Source of the DNA: Paenibacillus sp. FSL K6-0276
Lineage (GTDB): Bacteria; Bacillota; Bacilli; Paenibacillales; Paenibacillaceae
Assembly: GCF_037977235.1 (NCBI RefSeq)
Contig: NZ_CP150276.1
Location: 1,116,001-1,180,000, forward strand
DNA length: 64,000 nt
Direction: 5' to 3'
The notes under the pieces were generated by a model. The model had not been told where the DNA came from. It did no database searches and saw only the letters and a program-made list of their open reading frames with translations. Both the position numbers and the translations under genes were made by a program. This document shows positions 59,213 through 64,000 of this stretch, one piece after another; position 1 is the first letter of the stretch; each line of letters starts with the position of its first letter.

Positions 59213-59335
59213 AAACACATAAAACTGCTCATGTGTCATGGGCGTCATGATGTAATAAGGCAGATAAAGCCTTGAAATAAGAATGATTAGAAGCTTCTCA
59301 TAAGTTCACTGAACTTTTGAGAGGCTTCTTTTTTA
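59213..59335. repeat. Dispersed intergenic repeat, copy C, with terminator
   Basis: CATAAAACTGCTC, TCATGATGTAATAAGGC and ATAAAGCCTTGA match the first half of copy B; the middle part is missing. It ends in a hairpin AGAAGCTTCTCATAAGTTCA/TGAACTTTTGAGAGGCTTCT with a T run (59289-59334) that terminates the EamA gene. From there to 59656 nothing is supported. Confidence 0.6.
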
Positions 59336-59656
59336 TCTAATCATCCTTGTGTCTCAGCCATTCCATAATCGTCTCAAGACCAGTCGAAATACACTCTCTA
59401 TTTCGGAAGAAAGAGGTCTATTAGCGTACTTCATGAATGATGAGAAGTTCGCTTCGCAGAAAAGGAATTTCACCAGACGTCAATTAGTGAGAACCACTAA
59501 AAGGGCGGGGGATTATGATGGAGGGAAATAAGTTAAAAGAAGCGTTTAAAATCAGAACAAAGTTGCCAAATGTTCAAACTCATTTTCTTGGATACAACAT
59601 TTAGCAGATTGCTACCATCATAGAAAGATCACAATTCGATCGGAATTAATTTATAA

Positions 59657-59684
59657 TTGACTATAATCATGATTGTGTTATAAT
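59657..59684 (+). promoter_or_regulatory. deoC promoter (sigma-A type)
   Basis: TTGACT (59657-59662), 16 bases, TATAAT (59679-59684). Confidence 0.65.
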
Positions 59685-59711
59685 TCAAACATATATTGTT
59701 AATCTAATAAC

Positions 59712-59728
59712 TTATATTAGTAATATAA
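59712..59728. promoter_or_regulatory. Palindromic operator candidate upstream of deoC
   Basis: TTATATTA-G-TAATATAA, a perfect dyad about 20 bases after the expected transcription start. Same dyad as 22411-22427. A TTCAAAACGTTTCA sequence at 59846-59859 might be a weak cre-like site. Confidence 0.5.
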
Positions 59729-59889
59729 CAAATAAACAATCTTGGAGTAGTTGCACGAACCCAGGAATCGGTTGTTCATCTACATCAATTGCTATTGAGA
59801 GAGCTAGTTCTTTGTAGTACAACAACAATTGTTAGAATAGTAACATTCAAAACGTTTCATAAGTAATTATAAAGGGAGAAGTGAATGGA

Positions 59890-60555
59890 ATGGATGTTAA
59901 AGATATATTAGCGAAAGTAGATCATACCCTGCTTGATGTTACTGCTACATGGGATGATATAAAGAATTTATGTGATGATGCGATGAAATACCAAACGGCC
60001 AGTGTTTGTATCCCAAGTGCTTATGTTAGAGAAGCAGTAAATTATGTAGAAGGCAAAATAGCAATATGTACAGTTATCGGATTTCCGAATGGTTATAATA
60101 CACAAGCCGTTAAAGTATTTGAAGCAACGGATGCAATTACAAATGGAGCATCAGAAATTGATATGGTGATCAATGTGGGCTTCTTAAAAAGTGGACGTTA
60201 TGAGGAAGTTTGCGACGAAATACGTGCCCTTAAAAATGCATGTGGAAGTAGAATATTAAAGGTAATTGTTGAAACATGTTTGCTCACACAAGAGGAAAAA
60301 GTGAAAGTATGTGAGCTTGTTACAAAAGCTGGAGCTGATTATATCAAAACATCCACTGGATTTTCTAAAGCTGGGGCAACCAAAGAGGATGTCAGTCTGT
60401 TTGCACAGAACATAGGTCAGAATGTGAAGATTAAAGCAGCTGGAGGTATTCGCTCTTTGGATGATGCTAAAGCATTTATTGATTTGGGCGCAGACCGTTT
60501 AGGAACTAGTGCCATAGTTAAAATTGTAAAAGGGCAGGAAGTATTGGGTTATTAG
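59890..60555 (+). CDS. deoC: Deoxyribose-phosphate aldolase
   Basis: About 221 residues, TIM barrel. [15 protein letters not shown] at the start, [24 protein letters not shown] (catalytic Lys region) and [14 protein letters not shown] are diagnostic. It splits deoxyribose-5-phosphate into glyceraldehyde-3-P and acetaldehyde. ATG at 59890 is chosen; a GTG at 59881 is closer to AAAGGGAG and is possible. A DeoR-type regulator follows. Confidence 0.95.
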   Translation: MDVKDILAKVDHTLLDVTATWDDIKNLCDDAMKYQTASVCIPSAYVREAVNYVEGKIAICTVIGFPNGYNTQAVKVFEATDAITNGASEIDMVINVGFLKSGRYEEVCDEIRALKNACGSRILKVIVETCLLTQEEKVKVCELVTKAGADYIKTSTGFSKAGATKEDVSLFAQNIGQNVKIKAAGGIRSLDDAKAFIDLGADRLGTSAIVKIVKGQEVLGY

Positions 60556-60610
60556 ATATGGTATAATTCTGATAATTATACTTTATTATTAGTAGTTAGG
60601 ATGAACCGGT

Positions 60611-61387
60611 ATGGATAAGCAAGAGAGAGTAAATACAATTGTATCAATCCTAAAAAATAAAAGTGGCGCATCCATCAAAGAGCTTTCACATCAACTTGAT
60701 GTCACAGAAATGACTGTTCGCCGAGATATTAAATATCTAAAAGAAAATAAAATCGTGCAAGTTGTTTCAGGTGCAGTTATTTATAATGGTTCTGACCCAA
60801 ATGAGAATAAACAAGATGAATATGATTTGACAACTCAAAAAAATAATCGAGCATCAGAAAAATATAATATAGCAAAGTTAGCAGCTTCATTAATTGAGCC
60901 TAACGATATTATTTTTATTGACATTGGTACAACAACCGCTCAAATCATCGAACATATTCCGTCAAATAGCTCTGTAGAAATTGTTTGCTGCACTATGAAC
61001 GCCTTACTTGAGATTCATAAAAAAGGATTTAAGGATTTTATTCTTATCGGTGGTCATTACCGTCCGGAACTTCAAATGTTTGAAAGCAGAGAAGGTTTGG
61101 ATTTAATAAGTAGAACACGAACAACAAAAGCATTTATTTCTGCTGCTGGAGTTAATGCTAAATTAGGTATTACTTGCACGAACAGTTGTGAAGTGGACAC
61201 CAAAAATGCGGCAATTAATTGTGCCCTTGAGAAAATTTTAGTGATTGATTCCTCTAAGTTTGATATGGTTAAATCCACCTACTTTGCTTCGTTAAATGAT
61301 TTTGATGCTATTGTAACCGATAGAGGTTTATCAGAAGAGTGGATTGAGAAAATCAAACAATTAAATATTTCTCTATATCTAGCTTAG
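60611..61387 (+). CDS. DeoR family transcriptional regulator
   Basis: 258 residues. N-terminal HTH (SIKELSHQLDVTEMTVRRDI) and C-terminal sugar-phosphate sensor domain with DIGTTTAQI and VIDSSKFDM. 55 bp after deoC; likely controls it in response to a deoxyribose phosphate. Terminator follows. Confidence 0.92.
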   Translation: MDKQERVNTIVSILKNKSGASIKELSHQLDVTEMTVRRDIKYLKENKIVQVVSGAVIYNGSDPNENKQDEYDLTTQKNNRASEKYNIAKLAASLIEPNDIIFIDIGTTTAQIIEHIPSNSSVEIVCCTMNALLEIHKKGFKDFILIGGHYRPELQMFESREGLDLISRTRTTKAFISAAGVNAKLGITCTNSCEVDTKNAAINCALEKILVIDSSKFDMVKSTYFASLNDFDAIVTDRGLSEEWIEKIKQLNISLYLA

Positions 61388-61392
61388 AAATT

Positions 61393-61432
61393 CAGCGCGT
61401 GCCGATACTCAATCGGTGCGCGCTGTTTGATT
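61393..61432 (+). terminator. Terminator after the DeoR gene
   Basis: CAGCGCGTGCCGAT pairs with ATCGGTGCGCGCTG around 5 bases, followed by TTTGATTTTT. Confidence 0.8.
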
Positions 61433-61577
61433 TTTGCCTTTGAAGCCGAATGCCTCTAATCTTGTGTTGTAAGTCTCTTGTTACTTTATTCTTTTAAACT
61501 CGTTTCTTATATGTTATAACTAATGCTACATTCTGCAGATCATTTGGCATTTGATTATTTGAAGGGAGATTTAGTTT

Positions 61578-62777
61578 TTGAATTCACCACGGACACAAGA
61601 CAACAAGAAATCATTATATATCGTTTTACTCATTACAGGGATTGTACTGGTAGCATTTAATTTACGACCTGCTATTACATCCGTAGGTCCATTAGTGGGC
61701 ATTATTCAAGAAGAGGTGGGGCTAGCACATTGGAGTGCGGGTTTATTAATGAGTATACCTTTAATATCCTTCGCTGTAATGTCGTCTCTCGTACCCAAAA
61801 TAGCTACTCGTTTATCCAATGAGAAGACGCTATTGTTAGGTTTGATTGTTCTTTTAGTCGGTATTTGCATTCGTTCCATTTCAATGACGCTCTTTATTTT
61901 CTTCGGAACGTTATTGGTTGGAGTAGGTATAGCCATCGGGAATGTTCTATTGCCGGTAGTTGTGAAGGAGAAATTCCCACAAAAGTTCGGTCTGATGACA
62001 AGTGTATATTCCACTTCAATGGGATTGTTCGCATCGTTAGCATCAGGTATTAGTATTCCTCTAGCCAATGATCTCAAGCTTGGGTGGGAGGGAGCTTTAA
62101 TTGTATGGGGAGTTCCGGCAATCATAGCGATCTTGGTCTGGATCCTTCTTCTTAGGTTAAATCCAGCAAAAGGTAATGCAGTAAAAAGCGTAAGTATCAG
62201 CGCTAAGCAAATCTGGCGTTCACCACTCGCTTGGAAAATAGCCTTATTCATGGGATTTCAGTCTTCATTATTTTATATAACGATGTCTTGGTTACCTGAA
62301 ATCTTATATAACTATGGCATAAGTAGGGGTACAGCAGGCTGGTTACTATCCTTCACACAAATTGTTGGCGTACCTGCTAGTTTTCTTGTTCCTATTCTTG
62401 CAGGACGACTACGCTCTCAAGTGTGGATTGCATTCGCATTAGGCATGTGCTCCATTGTTGGTTATGGTGGACTATGGATGGGCTCATCTTATCCAATAAT
62501 GATCATAAGTATTATCTTAATTGGTATCGCTTTAGGAGGGAATTTTCCACTGGCCTTAAGTTATATCGGAATTCGTGCCCGAAATGGAAATCAAGCTGCA
62601 GAATTATCTGGAATGGCTCAATCAACGGGATACATGCTTGCAGCAATTGGACCTATATTGATCGGGTATTTATACGATATGACCCAGGTGTGGACGATTC
62701 CACTTATCACACTGATCGTTATTTCTGGAGTCGTGATGACGTTTGGAATGTTGTCTGGTCGAAATGAGTATGTATAA
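61578..62777 (+). CDS. MFS transporter, CynX/NimT family
   Basis: 399 residues with twelve membrane helices. FNLRPAITSVGPLVGII at the start is the signature of the CynX/NimT subgroup; GNVLLPVVVKEKFP and SPLAWKIALFMGFQSSLFY also fit. Substrates known for the group include cyanate and 2-nitroimidazole export; the actual substrate is not known. TTG start at 61578 with GAAGGGAG upstream. Confidence 0.9.
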   Translation: MNSPRTQDNKKSLYIVLLITGIVLVAFNLRPAITSVGPLVGIIQEEVGLAHWSAGLLMSIPLISFAVMSSLVPKIATRLSNEKTLLLGLIVLLVGICIRSISMTLFIFFGTLLVGVGIAIGNVLLPVVVKEKFPQKFGLMTSVYSTSMGLFASLASGISIPLANDLKLGWEGALIVWGVPAIIAILVWILLLRLNPAKGNAVKSVSISAKQIWRSPLAWKIALFMGFQSSLFYITMSWLPEILYNYGISRGTAGWLLSFTQIVGVPASFLVPILAGRLRSQVWIAFALGMCSIVGYGGLWMGSSYPIMIISIILIGIALGGNFPLALSYIGIRARNGNQAAELSGMAQSTGYMLAAIGPILIGYLYDMTQVWTIPLITLIVISGVVMTFGMLSGRNEYV

Positions 62778-62863
62778 ACATGAACAAGTAGTAAATTATG
62801 CTCCCCATACGGTAGACAGGTGAAATAATTAAACCTGCTGCTGTAAGAGGAGCTTATTTATAC

Positions 62864-64000
62864 TCAAATCGTTTTATTTAAAATACTAAATATCTTTAAT
62901 GCTAATTGAATTCGCAGTAATTCTTCGGAATGCTTTAAGTCCAGATTTAGTATTTCCTTTATTTTCTCAATTCGATAGATAAGCGTGTTTCTGTGCAAAA
63001 ACATGGCCTTTGAAGTTTCCGTGACATTAAGATTGTTAATAAAGTAATTTTCTAAAGTTAACATATAACTTGTACCATGTAATTGATCATGATCAAACAC
63101 TTTACCTAGACACTTTCGGAAAAATTCTTCTAATGCAACGACTTTGATATTTGCTTCCAACAGGTGGTAAACCGAATAATCTTCGAAATGTGAGACCTTG
63201 TTTTGAAGGTTTTTTTGTTGCATCAATTTAATCATTTCGTTCGCCTCAGAAAAGCTTTTATGTAACGAGCTTATTGTACTGTATTGCTGACCAATGCCTA
63301 TTAAGAGCGTTTCCTTCGTTCTTTGAATAAGTACCTCGAGTAGTTCATTTGCATATAGCTTGGCATCACTAATCGAAACAGGAGGTTTTTCTTCATTTTG
63401 TCCTACTAGAATGATGACTCTATTATTTCTATAAAAGCACTTAATTTCTCCAATCGCTTGATGCGACAAGTCATAAATGATATCCACACACTTTTTTGCA
63501 ATGGACTCCATTTTGTACTTTCCAATAATCATATCTTCAAACTTGTCTGCTTCATTCATTTCAATATTTATCACCATACTGTAATACATATAGCTCGGAT
63601 TTAATCCATGTAAATAACATAAGGTTTGCAGCGCTTCATGAGATGATATTTTCCCCGAGAGTAAATCATCAATGGAGTCCTGCTTAATTCGTATTTCAAG
63701 TTCGCTAATTTCCTTAGCTTTTATCAGTTCGAGTGCCATGATGGTGGAGGCTTGCTGCAAAATAATGTAATCAAATTCAGATAGTTCTTGCACCGTCTGC
63801 CAAATAACAATGTATCCATAAATATAGTTGGAAGCAGCGACAGGAATAACTGGACATTTTATTTCAGCGCCTTCTGAATGATAAATCCTCTTAATAGACT
63901 TTTTCATTTCATTTAGATTTGTAGGAATGGTATCGATGAACTCTTTATTAAAAACAGGCTGTTGATTTGAAAAATCAAGATAATACTCGAGAGGACTGTT
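62864..64000 (-). CDS. PucR-type transcriptional regulator, partial
   Basis: The frame is open to the right window edge, so the true start lies outside; 378 codons are seen. The middle part is a GAF/CdaR-like region, and the C-terminal HTH_30 has LTLENYFINNLNVTETSKAM followed by FLHRNTLIYRIEKIKEIL, typical of PucR/CdaR regulators. Such proteins control purine, sugar-acid or amino acid pathways. Convergent with the MFS gene, which it might regulate. Confidence 0.88.
   Translation of the reverse strand, partial: NSPLEYYLDFSNQQPVFNKEFIDTIPTNLNEMKKSIKRIYHSEGAEIKCPVIPVAASNYIYGYIVIWQTVQELSEFDYIILQQASTIMALELIKAKEISELEIRIKQDSIDDLLSGKISSHEALQTLCYLHGLNPSYMYYSMVINIEMNEADKFEDMIIGKYKMESIAKKCVDIIYDLSHQAIGEIKCFYRNNRVIILVGQNEEKPPVSISDAKLYANELLEVLIQRTKETLLIGIGQQYSTISSLHKSFSEANEMIKLMQQKNLQNKVSHFEDYSVYHLLEANIKVVALEEFFRKCLGKVFDHDQLHGTSYMLTLENYFINNLNVTETSKAMFLHRNTLIYRIEKIKEILNLDLKHSEELLRIQLALKIFSILNKTI

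Noticed and set aside
59515..59601. 28-codon frame MMEGNKLKEAF with a fair ribosome site
   Set aside because: Too short, no family and no following terminator; could be chance in AT-rich DNA.

Overview
The window looks like chromosomal DNA of a spore-forming Firmicute close to Paenibacillus. The reasons are an H-type small acid-soluble spore protein gene, spoVA-type remnants, tandem T-box leaders, a CIRCE-controlled groESL operon, and the gene order tsaE-tsaB-rimI-tsaD ... ABC-F ... moaC ... tatA-tatC-groES-groEL. That order is known from the Bacillus ydi region. YesM/YesN-type systems with family-1 solute-binding proteins add to the Paenibacillus flavour. No rRNA, tRNA or CRISPR array was seen.

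Layout. 0-8.5 kb: end of an ABC permease, a bactofilin/M23 peptidase pair, cardiolipin synthase, a YitT membrane protein, a split NHEJ module (LigD polymerase, LigD ligase, Ku) and sspH. 8.6-22.1 kb: conserved core with t6A synthesis genes, two tandem leucine-type T-box leaders before leuA, a DnaA-box cluster between leuA and an ABC-F gene, folate/molybdopterin genes, Tat translocase and groESL. 22.4-26.7 kb: a compact sugar cassette (ROK repressor, NagB-like deaminase, ROK kinase, GH4 hydrolase) with a 17-bp palindrome before it; the same palindrome recurs in the deoC promoter at 59.7 kb.

26.8-38.0 kb is accessory and decaying DNA: a dus gene, a probable recombinase fragment, DUF1657, DUF421, SpoVAD and SpoVAE remnants (some fused by deletion), a methyltransferase, a broken cardiolipin synthase, a shredded acyl-CoA dehydratase activase gene, an intact lipoprotein phosphodiesterase, an IS1182-family element sitting exactly in the loop of a terminator hairpin with an 8-bp target duplication, and a truncated metallochaperone. 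The gene set resembles the mobile spoVA2mob spore heat-resistance operon, here inactivated.

38.1-47.9 kb is a dextran/alpha-glucan locus: secreted GH31 glucosidase, divergent GH66 dextranase, a YesM/YesN two-component system and an orphan solute-binding lipoprotein. 48.5-51.1 kb holds a DUF4132-type C-terminal fragment and three small poorly known genes. 51.4-59.2 kb is an ABC sugar-import locus with a membrane AraC-type regulator, two permeases, a binding protein, an MBL-fold hydrolase and an EamA exporter. 59.6-64 kb has deoC, a DeoR-type regulator, a CynX-like MFS transporter and a PucR-type regulator cut by the window end. A degenerate intergenic repeat occurs three times (26.6, 51.2, 59.2 kb).
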